A stretch of 64,000 bases of DNA from Dechloromonas sp. HYN0024 (lineage in GTDB: Bacteria; Pseudomonadota; Gammaproteobacteria; Burkholderiales; Rhodocyclaceae), in NCBI RefSeq assembly GCF_003441615.1, contig NZ_CP031842.1, positions 886,501 to 950,500 on the forward strand, given 5' to 3'. The notes beneath the pieces were generated by a model. That model had not been told where the DNA came from and did not search any database. It saw nothing but the letters and a program-made list of their open reading frames with translations. Positions 32,988 through 41,802 of this stretch are shown one piece after another; the stretch's first letter is position 1, and each line of letters begins with the position of its first letter. Made by a program: the position numbers and the translations under genes.

Positions 32988-35379
32988 CGTTATCCTCGTT
33001 TTCTTCCTCGATCGGGACGGTGAAATGGAATATGGAGCCTCCTTCGCGACGAGGTTCTACCCACAGTCGGCCTTGATGAAACTCGATGATCGAACGGCAG
33101 ATCGCCAGTCCAATGCCCATGCCTTCCGCCTTGGTGGTGTAGAAGGGGGCGAAAATCTTTTCACAGTCCGCCTCATCCAACCCATGCCCATGGTCAGCCA
33201 CGGTGATCTCCAGTAGGCGTTCGTCCAGGCGATGCGCCTGCAAGGTCAGCTGCCGGCGTTCGACCGGCACATCGCTCATGGCCTCAATGCCGTTTTTGAA
33301 GAGATTGAGCAGTACCTGTTCGATCATGATGCGGTCGACGACAATTTTCGGCAAATTTTCCGGCAGGTCGACGACGATTTGTGTTCCGGTTCGCTGGGCG
33401 TCAATGTCAGCGAAGGCACGGGTTTCATCGACCAGTTCTTCGAGGGCAATGGGTTGCCGGTTGGGGTCGCCTTTTTTGACCATGTCGCGCATCCGGCGAA
33501 TGATCTTGCCGGCCCGCTCGGCCTGGTCTGAAGCCTTCTGCATGGCGGCCAGCAGATCTTCGAGCTTGTAGTTGCCGGCCTGCATGCGTTTGACGCAGCC
33601 GGCGCAGTAATTGGCAATGGCCGATAACGGCTGGTTCAGTTCATGGGCCAGCGAGGAGGCCATTTCACCCATGGTAATCAGCCGCGAGGTCTGTTCGAGG
33701 CGTTTTTGCTGTTGCAGGTTGACCTCGTCAATGTGCTTGCGGTCGGTAATGTCGGCCCCGATCTGGACCCGCACAATGCGGCCGTCCACCCAACGGATGG
33801 CGCGTTCGTGGAGATGGTACCAGTGGCCAGAAAGAGCATGCTGGAGCTCTCCGTCGTAGATCTCGCAGGGTAGTTCGTCGACTACCAGCTCATTCGGATC
33901 GCGAACCAGCATATCGGCTGATGGGCGGCAGGCAGCAGTGACCTCGGCCGAGTCGAGGCCGACGCTGTCGAAGCCGAAAATATTCTGGAAGGCACGGTTG
34001 GCGAAGAGGATTTCGCCGCTCTGCACATCGGCGACATGTACCGCGGAATCTAGGCCGTCGATGACCGTGACAAAGCGTTCGTGGGCGCGCTCCAGCTCAA
34101 CACGAACCCGCTTTGGCTCGGTGATGTCGTTCATCGAGGCCATCCAGCCGATTTGCTGGCCATCGGTGCCAATCAGGGGCGAGAAGTAAAGGCGGACGTC
34201 GAAGCGCTCACCGTTCCGGCGCATGATGCGCATCTCGAAGCCGCTGGCCGGCGCCAGCCCGGCGAGGGCAGTATCGATGTTGTGCTGCAGATGGTCGAAC
34301 TCCTCCGGCGGCCAGTAGGGATAGGGGGGCTTGATGCCGACCAGCTCACTTTCTTCATAGCCGGTCATCCGGCAAAAGGCCGAATTGACGAAGGTGATCC
34401 GGCCCTCCAGGTCAATGGCGCGCAGGCCGGTGATGAGCGATTGCGACATGGCCTGGCGAAAGGCGTAGGCAGCGCGCAGTTCCTCTTCGGTAGCAGCCCG
34501 GCGCTTGGCATGCCGGCGGAGCTGGATCAGCGTCACGGTGGCGATCAGCGTCAGGACGAGAATCAGCGTCACCGGAACATAGGGCAACCAGGCACCGCCG
34601 GCGCGGTAGGCAACAATATTCAGGCCGAGGCGGTTGTTCGGCAGTTCAAGACTGATCTGGCCGGAAATCTGTCGGTCGGTTGGCTTGACCGAGGTGTTGC
34701 TCAAAACCTCGCGGTTTTGTGCGTCAACCACGGTCAGGTTGTAGCGGGTCGTGAAGACGGTGGGCAAGGTCGTGCGCAGCAAGGTTTCCAGCGATTGCAG
34801 GGCGATGAAGGCACCGAGATCGCCGCTGCCACGCTGTACCGGGTGGACAATGTCGTGCGCCGGGCGCTGGGTGGCGTCGCGATAGTCGGCCGAAACGACC
34901 TGTCGGCGGATGCGCATGGCTTCCTGAAGGGCGGCCAGGCGCTCGCCGGTCAGTTGTTCGCCGACGAAAACAGCGGTTGATTCGTTGGGAGCGACCCATT
35001 CCACCTTGCCATCCGTATCGACCCAGATGATCGCCTGGATTTCAGGCGCTTCGCGGGTATAGCGCCCGGCCCGGACCTGGAAGGACTCGTAGGTGAGTTG
35101 CTTGAACTCCTGATCACGTCCCAGTTCGGCGAGGAAGTCCTGATGCGCCCGCAGGCGGTTTTCGATGGTCCGTTCTGCCCAGTGCATGTCACCTTCGAGG
35201 GCAGAACGGGCGGTATCCAGCTCTCGCCATTGGAGGAGAGCGGTGAGCACGAGCATGGCCAGGGCAAAAACGCCGATCGCGACATAGGGGGCGAGCCAGA
35301 GCCGGGTGTTTTTCGGCTGCGGAGAAGGAGGGCGCAAGAGCATGCTCAAATTCTTCGCTCCCCGGCGTGCATCGGCCAT
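32980..35379 (-). CDS. PAS-domain sensor histidine kinase (FixL-like architecture)
   Basis: The 799-residue protein has a helix at 31-50, a CHASE-like periplasmic domain to about 262, a second helix at 266-286, two PAS domains (about 305-425 and 432-550), phosphoacceptor His579 in SSLAHELNQPLSAIANYCAG and an ATPase domain with NLFKNGIEAM, DHGHGLD and GMGIGLAICRSII. The PAS domains lack the heme-binding sequence of true FixL, so the ligand is unknown and is probably sensed in the periplasm. The next genes downstream in the opposite context are lrgAB, transcribed on the same strand upstream; the kinase pair may control them. Confidence 0.9.
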   Translation of the reverse strand: MADARRGAKNLSMLLRPPSPQPKNTRLWLAPYVAIGVFALAMLVLTALLQWRELDTARSALEGDMHWAERTIENRLRAHQDFLAELGRDQEFKQLTYESFQVRAGRYTREAPEIQAIIWVDTDGKVEWVAPNESTAVFVGEQLTGERLAALQEAMRIRRQVVSADYRDATQRPAHDIVHPVQRGSGDLGAFIALQSLETLLRTTLPTVFTTRYNLTVVDAQNREVLSNTSVKPTDRQISGQISLELPNNRLGLNIVAYRAGGAWLPYVPVTLILVLTLIATVTLIQLRRHAKRRAATEEELRAAYAFRQAMSQSLITGLRAIDLEGRITFVNSAFCRMTGYEESELVGIKPPYPYWPPEEFDHLQHNIDTALAGLAPASGFEMRIMRRNGERFDVRLYFSPLIGTDGQQIGWMASMNDITEPKRVRVELERAHERFVTVIDGLDSAVHVADVQSGEILFANRAFQNIFGFDSVGLDSAEVTAACRPSADMLVRDPNELVVDELPCEIYDGELQHALSGHWYHLHERAIRWVDGRIVRVQIGADITDRKHIDEVNLQQQKRLEQTSRLITMGEMASSLAHELNQPLSAIANYCAGCVKRMQAGNYKLEDLLAAMQKASDQAERAGKIIRRMRDMVKKGDPNRQPIALEELVDETRAFADIDAQRTGTQIVVDLPENLPKIVVDRIMIEQVLLNLFKNGIEAMSDVPVERRQLTLQAHRLDERLLEITVADHGHGLDEADCEKIFAPFYTTKAEGMGIGLAICRSIIEFHQGRLWVEPRREGGSIFHFTVPIEEENEDNDE

Positions 35380-35405
35380 AGGTACTTACCCTAGGTTTGG
35401 CGCAT

Positions 35406-36124
35406 TCATATGAGCCAGCTGGCGATCCACGGCACCAGCAAGGCGGTGAGCGCCCCATTCATGCCCATGGCCAGCGCGGCAAAGGCACCGCTTTGCTCAT
35501 TGACCTGAAAAGCTCGCGCGGTGCCGATGCCATGCGAGGCGATGCCGATGGCAAAGCCGCGAATCGCCGGGTCGCGCACCTTGATGGCATCGAATATATA
35601 GCGTGCGCCGACAGCGCCAAGGATGCCTGTGATGATGACGAGCACGGCCGTCAGCGACGGAATGCCGCCAATCCGTTCGGCGATGCCCATGGCGATTGGT
35701 GTCGTCACTGACTTGGGAGCGAGCGAAAGCTGGGTGGACGTGCTGGCGCCGAGAAGGCGGGCAACCAGGACGGCTGAAATAATGGCGGTCAGGCTGCCGA
35801 CGAGAAGGCCGGCGAGGACCGGCAGCAGCATCGAACGAACCCGCCGGAATTGCAGGTACAACGGGATAGCCAGGGCAACGGTGGCTGGGCCGAGCAGGAA
35901 ATGAACGAACTGGGCGCCGGCGAAGTAGGTCTCGTAGCTGGTTCCGGTGATGGTCAAAAAATCACCAAAGCGGAAACGGCGATCAGCACGGGATTGGCCA
36001 GCGGATTGTTGCCGGTACGTTGGTAGATCGCGAAGGCACCCTGATAGGCGAGCAGGGTGATGGTCAAGCCGAGCAGTGGCGAGGCTGAGAGATAGACCCA
36101 GATCTGGCTGATCTCGTCGGTCAT
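35406..36124 (-). pseudogene. lrgB: LrgB-family membrane protein, split by a one-base frameshift
   Basis: The N-terminal part (ATG at 36124, 55 codons to a TGA at about 35954) reads MTDEISQIWVYLSASPLLG and NPVLIAVSALVIF, then stops. The next frame continues without a gap as LTITGTSYETYFAGAQFVHFLLGPATVALAIPLY to 35406. Together they make about 239 residues, the normal LrgB/YohK length. The break is at a run of six T residues on the coding strand; a seventh T would restore the frame. It may be a true pseudogene, a sequencing error, or slippage at the T run. Family members work with LrgA in murein hydrolase control or export of small organic acids. The ATG overlaps the lrgA stop. Confidence 0.82.
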
Positions 36125-36477
36125 GACGGCTCTCCGGTGGCTGGTGTGCGTTGACATAGCTTCATGACCAGTGCCGTGACAATCAGGGTGGCAAGGGTGC
36201 TGATAACGAGAGACGCCAATAGTGGCAGCCATTCGTCGGATACCCGGTGGAGATGCACCATGATCCCGGTGCCGGCCGGCACGAAGAGCAGCGACAAATG
36301 TTGCAGGAGGTTCTGGCTGGTTGTCTGCAGTCCTTCCGTCGGGCCGCCACGCAGCACCAGAGCCAGAAACAGCAAGAGCATGCCGATGACCGGGCCGGGA
36401 ATGGGCAGGTTGAGCGAGCGGGCCAGTACTTCGCCAGCGAGCTGAAAGACGAGCAGGGCAGAGAGGGCGGAAATCAC
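36121..36477 (-). CDS. lrgA: LrgA/CidA-family holin-like protein
   Basis: The 118-residue protein has four hydrophobic helices and the family segments LAGEVLARSLNLPIPGPVIGMLLLFL and LLFVPAGTGIMVHL. LrgA/CidA proteins resemble holins and act with LrgB in autolysis control or pyruvate/acetate transport. Its stop overlaps the lrgB start as ATGA, the usual pairing. Confidence 0.9.
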   Translation of the reverse strand: MISALSALLVFQLAGEVLARSLNLPIPGPVIGMLLLFLALVLRGGPTEGLQTTSQNLLQHLSLLFVPAGTGIMVHLHRVSDEWLPLLASLVISTLATLIVTALVMKLCQRTPATGEPS

Positions 36478-36531
36478 GGGCAGCCTTCACGATGTTTCAG
36501 AAGGCGTTCAGTGTATTGCTCAATTTATGTT

Positions 36532-36546
36532 TTGATAATGGATCAA
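36532..36546. promoter_or_regulatory. Palindrome TTGAT-N5-ATCAA upstream of lrgA
   Basis: Perfect 5-bp arms lie 55-69 bp upstream of the lrgA start. The 5-base spacing is one too many for an FNR site, so another dimeric regulator would be needed. Confidence 0.25.
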
Positions 36547-36680
36547 AAAGTCGATTGATCTTGTACAGCTGGTATTGGATAGAGGGCTTAACAACCCTTG
36601 CCGGTCTCAGAACGGGCGCATCGATAGCGTCTCAGGGGCGCCGCCGATTGGCGTGTCCCGCGCAGAAAATTGCGGCCATA

Positions 36681-36708
36681 AAAAAACGCCGGGGAGTCCC
36701 GGCGTTTT
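36681..36708 (-). terminator. Terminator of malate synthase
   Basis: AAAACGCCGGG pairs with CCCGGCGTTTT around loop GAGT and is followed on the minus strand by further T residues. It lies 46 bp beyond the aceB stop. Confidence 0.92.
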
Positions 36709-36753
36709 CTCGATGTTGACCGGCTTTGCGGTCGATTGTGCCTGTCGGACAGC

Positions 36754-38352
36754 TTAGGCCATCGCTTCGTACAGCGGCAGGGTCAGGAACTCCGGGTATT
36801 CCGGGGTCAGCGACATGTCGTCGAAAATCACGGCAGCCTGTTCGTAGCTGGCGGTGTCTTCGCCCTGGGCAGCGACGAAGGCCTTCACCTTGGCCAGTTC
36901 CTCGGCGATCATCGGACGAACCATCTCAACGGTGACCTTGCGGCCGTCGTCGAGGATGCCCTTGGGCGAAACCACCCACTGCCAGACCTGCGAGCGGGAG
37001 ATTTCGGCGGTAGCCGCATCTTCCATCAGGTTGTGGATGGGCACGCAGCCGTTACCAGCCAGCCAGGAGCCGAGGTAATGGATGCCGACGTTGATGTTGT
37101 TGCGCAGGCCGGCTTCGGTGATCGGGGTTTCCGGCTGGAAGTCGAGCCACTGGGCCGGGCCGAAGTTGCCGCTGACCTGCTTTTCCCACTGGTTCGGCTT
37201 GTCGCCCAGCACCTTGACGAATTCTTCCATGGCGATCGGCACGAGGCCCGGGTGGGCAACCCAGCCGCCGTCGAAGCCGTCGTTGGCGTCGCGGGTCTTG
37301 TCGTGGCGGATGCCGGCCAGCGCCTTTTCGTTGGCCACCGGGTCGTTCTTGATCGGGATCAGGGCCGACATGCCGCCCATGGCCGGGGCGCCGCGCTTGT
37401 GGCAGGCCTGGACGAGGGCGAGGGCGTAGCCGCGCATGAAGGGCACTTCCATCGTGATGGCGCTGCGCTGGGCGAGGCAGAAGTCCTTGTTCTTCTTGAA
37501 CTTCTTGATGCACGAGAAGATGTAGTCCCAGCGACCGGCGTTGAGGCCGGCCGAGTGGTTGCGCAGTTCGTAGAGGATTTCTTCCATCTCGAAGGTGGCG
37601 AGGATGGTTTCGATCAGCACGGTGGCCTTGATGGTGCCCTGGGGCAGACCGATATGGTCCTGGGCCATGACGAAGATGTCGTTCCACAGACGGGCTTCGA
37701 GGTGGCTTTCCATCTTCGGCAGATAGTAGAAGGGACCGGCGCCGCGGGCGATCTGCTCCTTGGCGTTGTGGAAGAAGACGACGGCGAAGTCGAAAATACC
37801 GCCGCCGACGCGCTGACCGTCGACCAGCACATGCTTTTCATCGAGGTGCCAGCCGCGCGGACGAATCTGCAGGGTGGCGATCTGGTCGTTGAGCTTGTAT
37901 TCCTTGCCGTTCTCGTTCTTGAACGACAGTTCGCGCCGGATGGCCTTGTACAGGTTCATCTGGCCGACGATCTGGTTGTCCCAGTTGGGCGAATTCGAGT
38001 CTTCGAAGTCGGTCATGTAGGAATCAGCACCGGAGTTGAAGGCGTTGATGATCATCTTGGCTTCGACCGGGCCGGTGATTTCAGTGCGGCGGCGCTCCAG
38101 GGCCTTGGGCAGCGGGGCGATCTTCCAGTCGCCTTCGCGGATGGCCTTGGTTTCCGGCAGGAAGTCAGGCATTTCGCCGGCGTCAATGCGGGCCTGGCGG
38201 GCAACGCGGGCTTTCAGGAGTTCCTGGCGACGGGCTTCGAAGGCGCGGTGCAGCTTGGCGACCAGTTCGAGGGCTTCGAAAGTGAGGACCGATTCGTAAC
38301 CCGGCTTGATCGGGCCGGTGATTTGCACGCCTTGGGGCAGGTTGAGGGCCAT
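36754..38352 (-). CDS. aceB: Malate synthase A
   Basis: The enzyme condenses glyoxylate with acetyl-CoA in the glyoxylate shunt. The 532-residue protein is of the A isoform length and shows MTDFEDSNSP, RPRGWHLDEKHV, a catalytic-region VLIETILATFEMEEILYELR and a C-terminal SQVWQWVVSPKG region. CAGGAG precedes the ATG by 7 bases. It is divergent from a LysR-type regulator, and its upstream region shares a palindrome with aceA. Confidence 0.96.
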   Translation of the reverse strand: MALNLPQGVQITGPIKPGYESVLTFEALELVAKLHRAFEARRQELLKARVARQARIDAGEMPDFLPETKAIREGDWKIAPLPKALERRRTEITGPVEAKMIINAFNSGADSYMTDFEDSNSPNWDNQIVGQMNLYKAIRRELSFKNENGKEYKLNDQIATLQIRPRGWHLDEKHVLVDGQRVGGGIFDFAVVFFHNAKEQIARGAGPFYYLPKMESHLEARLWNDIFVMAQDHIGLPQGTIKATVLIETILATFEMEEILYELRNHSAGLNAGRWDYIFSCIKKFKKNKDFCLAQRSAITMEVPFMRGYALALVQACHKRGAPAMGGMSALIPIKNDPVANEKALAGIRHDKTRDANDGFDGGWVAHPGLVPIAMEEFVKVLGDKPNQWEKQVSGNFGPAQWLDFQPETPITEAGLRNNINVGIHYLGSWLAGNGCVPIHNLMEDAATAEISRSQVWQWVVSPKGILDDGRKVTVEMVRPMIAEELAKVKAFVAAQGEDTASYEQAAVIFDDMSLTPEYPEFLTLPLYEAMA

Positions 38353-38401
38353 GAAGAACTCCTGAGTGAGTGATGAATGGATGTTGCGCTGCAGCGAATT
38401 C

Positions 38402-38420
38402 TAAGACTCTTCTATAAGAC
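38402..38420. promoter_or_regulatory. Palindromic motif upstream of aceB shared with aceA
   Basis: CTCTTCTATAAGAC (38407-38420) matches 12 of 14 bases of the perfect palindrome upstream of aceA, and a further TAAGAC lies at 38402-38407. It is 50-68 bp upstream of the aceB start. The T run TAGAAT on the minus strand just inside could be a -10, placing the motif in the promoter. Confidence 0.5.
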
Positions 38421-38465
38421 TTGAAAGGCGGATAGAATCAATTCATCTTTTACTTAAAGTATGAA

Positions 38466-39368
38466 ATGGACCGCCTAAAACAGATCGAAGCCTTCGTTTC
38501 GGCCGCTACTCGGGGCAGTCTATCGGCGGCGGCCCGGGTCGAGGGCGTCACCCCGGCGATTATCGGTCGCCGTCTCGATGCTCTGGAGGCGCGGCTCGGC
38601 GTCAAATTATTGCTGCGCACCACGCGCAAGCTGACCATTACCTTCGAGGGCCAGGCCTTCCTGGAAGATTGCCAGAAGACCCTCAACGATCTGGCCAATG
38701 CCGAAGCGGCCGTGTCGCTTGGCAGCGTCAAGGCCAGCGGCCAGCTGCGCATCTCGGCGCCATCCGGCTTCGGGCGGCAGCACGTGGCGCCGCTGGTTGG
38801 CGATTTCATGCTGGCCAACCCGGAAGTCCGGGTCAATCTCAACCTGAGCGACCGGCTGGTCGATCTGGTCAATGAAAACATCGACTGCGCCATCCGCATC
38901 GGTGAGCTGACCGACTCCAGCCTGATCAGCGTCCGTCTCGGCGAAATGCGCCGCATGGTCGTCGCCAGCCCGGCCTATCTGGTTACTCACGGCGTGCCGC
39001 GTGAGCCAGCCGATCTGGTCGGGCACGAATGCCTGTCACTCGGCCAGCAGCGCGGCTGGGTCTTTCGCGATCCAGCCAGTGAGCAGGTCGACACCATCAA
39101 GGTGGGTGGCAGTTTTGAATGCAATGATGGCGCCGTCCTTCACGAATGGGCGCTGGCCGGCCGAGGTCTGGCCTGGCGTTCGCTGTGGGAAGTCGGCCAG
39201 GACTTGAAGGAAGGCCGACTGACCTCGGTGCTCGACGCCTGGCAAGCCCCGCCCATGGGTATTTACGCCGTCTTTCCCCAGCGCCGGCATTTGCCGCTGC
39301 GGGTACGGCTATTCATTGATTTGCTCAAGGAAACCTATAGTCGGCCGAGCTATTGGGAGTTGCGCTGA
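38466..39368 (+). CDS. LysR-family transcriptional regulator
   Basis: The 300-residue protein has an N-terminal helix-turn-helix (MDRLKQIEAFVSAATRGSLSAAARVEGVTPAIIGRRLDALE) and a substrate-binding domain from about 90 (GQLRISAPSGFGRQHVAPLV). Its divergent position relative to aceB suggests that it controls malate synthase. The promoter region between the two genes includes the shared aceA/aceB palindrome and, near its own start, TTCAT-N14-ATGAA (38444-38467), a possible autoregulatory site. The effector is unknown. Confidence 0.88.
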   Translation: MDRLKQIEAFVSAATRGSLSAAARVEGVTPAIIGRRLDALEARLGVKLLLRTTRKLTITFEGQAFLEDCQKTLNDLANAEAAVSLGSVKASGQLRISAPSGFGRQHVAPLVGDFMLANPEVRVNLNLSDRLVDLVNENIDCAIRIGELTDSSLISVRLGEMRRMVVASPAYLVTHGVPREPADLVGHECLSLGQQRGWVFRDPASEQVDTIKVGGSFECNDGAVLHEWALAGRGLAWRSLWEVGQDLKEGRLTSVLDAWQAPPMGIYAVFPQRRHLPLRVRLFIDLLKETYSRPSYWELR

Positions 39369-39495
39369 ACTGGCGAGATGACGCTGCAGAAAGGCTTGCC
39401 GGGAGATGGTCGGGGAACTCTGGGCACCGCGCCGTAGCGGCTTTGATGTCCCCCGGAATTGAGCAGCACGTGGCTATGTTGCCACCGCCAAACAC

Positions 39496-40845
39496 TCACT
39501 GACGAGAGTCCTTAAGGGCTTCACCCGGAGCCACATCCGGGCCAGATATTGGGAGATAAAGGGTGAAGGTGCTGCCAACGCCTGGCGTGCTATCCACTTC
39601 AATGCGACCGCCATGGTCACACGCAATCCCCCAGGATATGGACAACCCAAGGCCAGTCCCCTTGCCGACCGGCTTGGTTGTAAAAAACGGGTCAAAAATT
39701 CGTTTGATATTTTTGTCGGGTATGCCGACTCCCGTATCGCTAACTGCGATCGTGACCCAGTCACTCTGATGTTTCGTCGTGATGGTTATTGTCCCGAACT
39801 GGCTAATCGATTGAGCTGCATTTAGCAGCAAGTGCATAAATATCTGGTTGATCTTGCCAGGATTGCAACGTACCTGCGGAAGCTTGCCCAGATTGCATAC
39901 GACCTTGGCCTTTTGCTTGAGTTCGTTCGAGACAATATTAAGGGTGGTGTCCAGCCCAACGTTGATATCAGCCAGTTGCAGTTCGGTACCATCAAGACGC
40001 GCAAAACTTTTAAGGTCAGCAACAATTTTCCGCACGCGCTCTAGCCCATCGCGGGATTCCTTGATCAAGGAATCGAGATCATTACTGAGGTAGTCAAGCT
40101 CGGCATCATCAAGTCGCTGTTTCAGCGCGAAAAGGGCTTCTCCCTGTGGCGCACCGGCCCCAATCCACGATTCGAGCTCAACAGCGATATCCAGGAGCAA
40201 CCTGGTGTAAGCATTCAATGTTCCCAAATTGGAAGTTACATAGCCGATCGGGTTATTGATTTCGTGGGCCACGCCAGCAGCCAGAAGGCCAATCGAGGCA
40301 AGCTTCTCCGACTGAAGTAATTGCTCATGTGATTGAGCCAGCTCGTCGATTGCTATTTTCAGTTCGTGGGTGCGCTCCTCAATCAACGCTTCAAGTTCGC
40401 TATTCCGTTCATTCAAGCGCTGCATCGGATAGACCTCGCCACGCTCAGCGAGACCGAACGGGATCGAAATGCCACTATGCGTGATCATCCAATTGCCATC
40501 TTCACGCCTGAAAATAAGGACCAGACGGGCGGTTTCCCGCGCCAAAAACGACTCGGGAACTGGCAAATGAATGTGAAAAAAGGCAGTTGCCGATACGACA
40601 TCGTCGCTGAGATCCTGAAGCGAGAGGTCGAGCATTTCAATTTCTATACGCTGGGGTATTTGTTCAAAATCCAGCAGGGTCACCTTTATCCACTCATCCG
40701 TGTCGGTGATGAGTTGGTCACTACTTCCTGCGTAGCCGCTAAAGTTTTGGCTAAAACGGGCCGCCAGCCTTTGATCCCGTGACGCGTACATCTCAATGTA
40801 TTCGTCAAACAGCGACTGAATCAATTTTTTGCGTTCAGCTAACAT
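39496..40845 (-). CDS. Histidine kinase with N-terminal SnoaL/NTF2-like domain
   Basis: The 449-residue soluble protein has an N-terminal region (about 1-130) with the pattern of SnoaL/NTF2-like fold proteins (LFDEYIEMYASRDQRLAARFSQNFSGYAG and VLIFRREDGNWMITHSGISIPFG), a coiled-coil linker (140-180), the phosphoacceptor His194 in LAAGVAHEINNPIGYV and an ATPase domain with DTGVGIPDKN and GTGLGLSISWGI. There are no membrane helices, so it senses in the cytoplasm. It is the last gene of the chemotaxis operon, 110 bp after the HDOD gene. Start 40845 (ATG) is chosen over a TTG two codons upstream. Confidence 0.84.
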   Translation of the reverse strand: MLAERKKLIQSLFDEYIEMYASRDQRLAARFSQNFSGYAGSSDQLITDTDEWIKVTLLDFEQIPQRIEIEMLDLSLQDLSDDVVSATAFFHIHLPVPESFLARETARLVLIFRREDGNWMITHSGISIPFGLAERGEVYPMQRLNERNSELEALIEERTHELKIAIDELAQSHEQLLQSEKLASIGLLAAGVAHEINNPIGYVTSNLGTLNAYTRLLLDIAVELESWIGAGAPQGEALFALKQRLDDAELDYLSNDLDSLIKESRDGLERVRKIVADLKSFARLDGTELQLADINVGLDTTLNIVSNELKQKAKVVCNLGKLPQVRCNPGKINQIFMHLLLNAAQSISQFGTITITTKHQSDWVTIAVSDTGVGIPDKNIKRIFDPFFTTKPVGKGTGLGLSISWGIACDHGGRIEVDSTPGVGSTFTLYLPISGPDVAPGEALKDSRQ

Positions 40846-40955
40846 CTTCAAAGGAAATTCGGCAAAGCCATGAGATGACGGGTGGAAAGATGGATTATGA
40901 CGAGATTAATGGTCCATTTGGGCGTTTCGATCTAGCGAAATCGACCCATCGTATA

Positions 40956-41792
40956 CTAGCTATTCAAGGTGGCCGTAAGCGATGCAAGCTCTTCAGCTGA
41001 ATCTGCCAATATGCTTGTCAGTGTTTCTCCATCGACCAATAGTTCAATGTCAGCCAGCATTCCCTGCTTGCCCATTCCAGAGAGTTGGGCCAATGGCGAC
41101 TCGACTGGTGAAAGCTGGTCCGCCAGAAGCAGGGTATCGCCGAGCGATGTGGCGGGCATGGCAAGATAGCCACCCCAGAGCGATTCGATTGCGCCGAGGA
41201 TGTTTTCAGGCACATCCAGTGCGCGCAATACGATATGACCCAGTTTTGCTTCGGTATCGTTATGCCAGGCCTCAAGGCCGTTCTCCAGCAGTCCGGGAAA
41301 CTCCGCAGCTCTAGAGATCAGGTAGAAGCCACCGACCTCATGCACGATCCCGGCAAAAAAGGCCGCCTCAGGGTCTTGCTTGGTTACATAGCGTGCGATC
41401 ACCCTGGCCAGTGCAGCAACATTAGCCGAGTGTTCCCACAGTCGATGAGCCAGAGCAAGGTGCTCGGAAGAGTGCGCCATTCCCTCCATCTGGCGCACGA
41501 TGACCGCCGTAGCCATCGAGCGCAAGGTCGTGAAGCCAAGCCGTGACACGGCACTGCGCACATCACTGACGGCACGCCCGGAGGGGTTGTAGGCCACCGA
41601 ATTGGCGATACTGACCACCTTCGTGGAAAGTATCGGCTCTGCCGAAATAAGCTTGCTCAATTCGCTGATGGCGCAATCCGGATTGTCCAGTGCGCGCCGA
41701 ACTCGCAATGCAATGTCGGCATGGGTGGGAAACACCATGTCGCCGAGAGCAGCTTTCGCTACCAGTGCGTCTAACGCTACCTGATTGTCCAT
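40956..41792 (-). CDS. HDOD-domain signalling protein
   Basis: The 278-residue protein consists of an HDOD domain (about 20-220): TKVVSIANSVAYNPSGRAVSDVRSAVSRLGF and LWEHSANVAALARVIA, FFAGIVHEVGGFYL. HDOD proteins are related to HD phosphodiesterases but lack the full metal site; many act as regulators of signalling. The start at 41792 follows GAGAGAAAAG and is 10 bp after the cheB stop; a longer frame overlapping cheB was rejected. Its place in the che operon suggests a link with chemotaxis or motility control. Confidence 0.86.
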   Translation of the reverse strand: MDNQVALDALVAKAALGDMVFPTHADIALRVRRALDNPDCAISELSKLISAEPILSTKVVSIANSVAYNPSGRAVSDVRSAVSRLGFTTLRSMATAVIVRQMEGMAHSSEHLALAHRLWEHSANVAALARVIARYVTKQDPEAAFFAGIVHEVGGFYLISRAAEFPGLLENGLEAWHNDTEAKLGHIVLRALDVPENILGAIESLWGGYLAMPATSLGDTLLLADQLSPVESPLAQLSGMGKQGMLADIELLVDGETLTSILADSAEELASLTATLNS

Positions 41793-41802
41793 GTCTTTTC
41801 TC

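Noticed and set aside
32980..35379. True oxygen-sensing FixL
   Set aside because: Neither PAS domain shows the heme-binding pattern of FixL and the protein has a periplasmic sensor.
36532..36546. TTGAT-N5-ATCAA as an FNR site
   Set aside because: Spacing is five bases instead of four; kept only as a weak palindrome.
36736..38373. 545-codon plus-strand frame opposite malate synthase
   Set aside because: The minus strand encodes a full, well-recognised AceB; the antisense frame is a codon-bias artefact.
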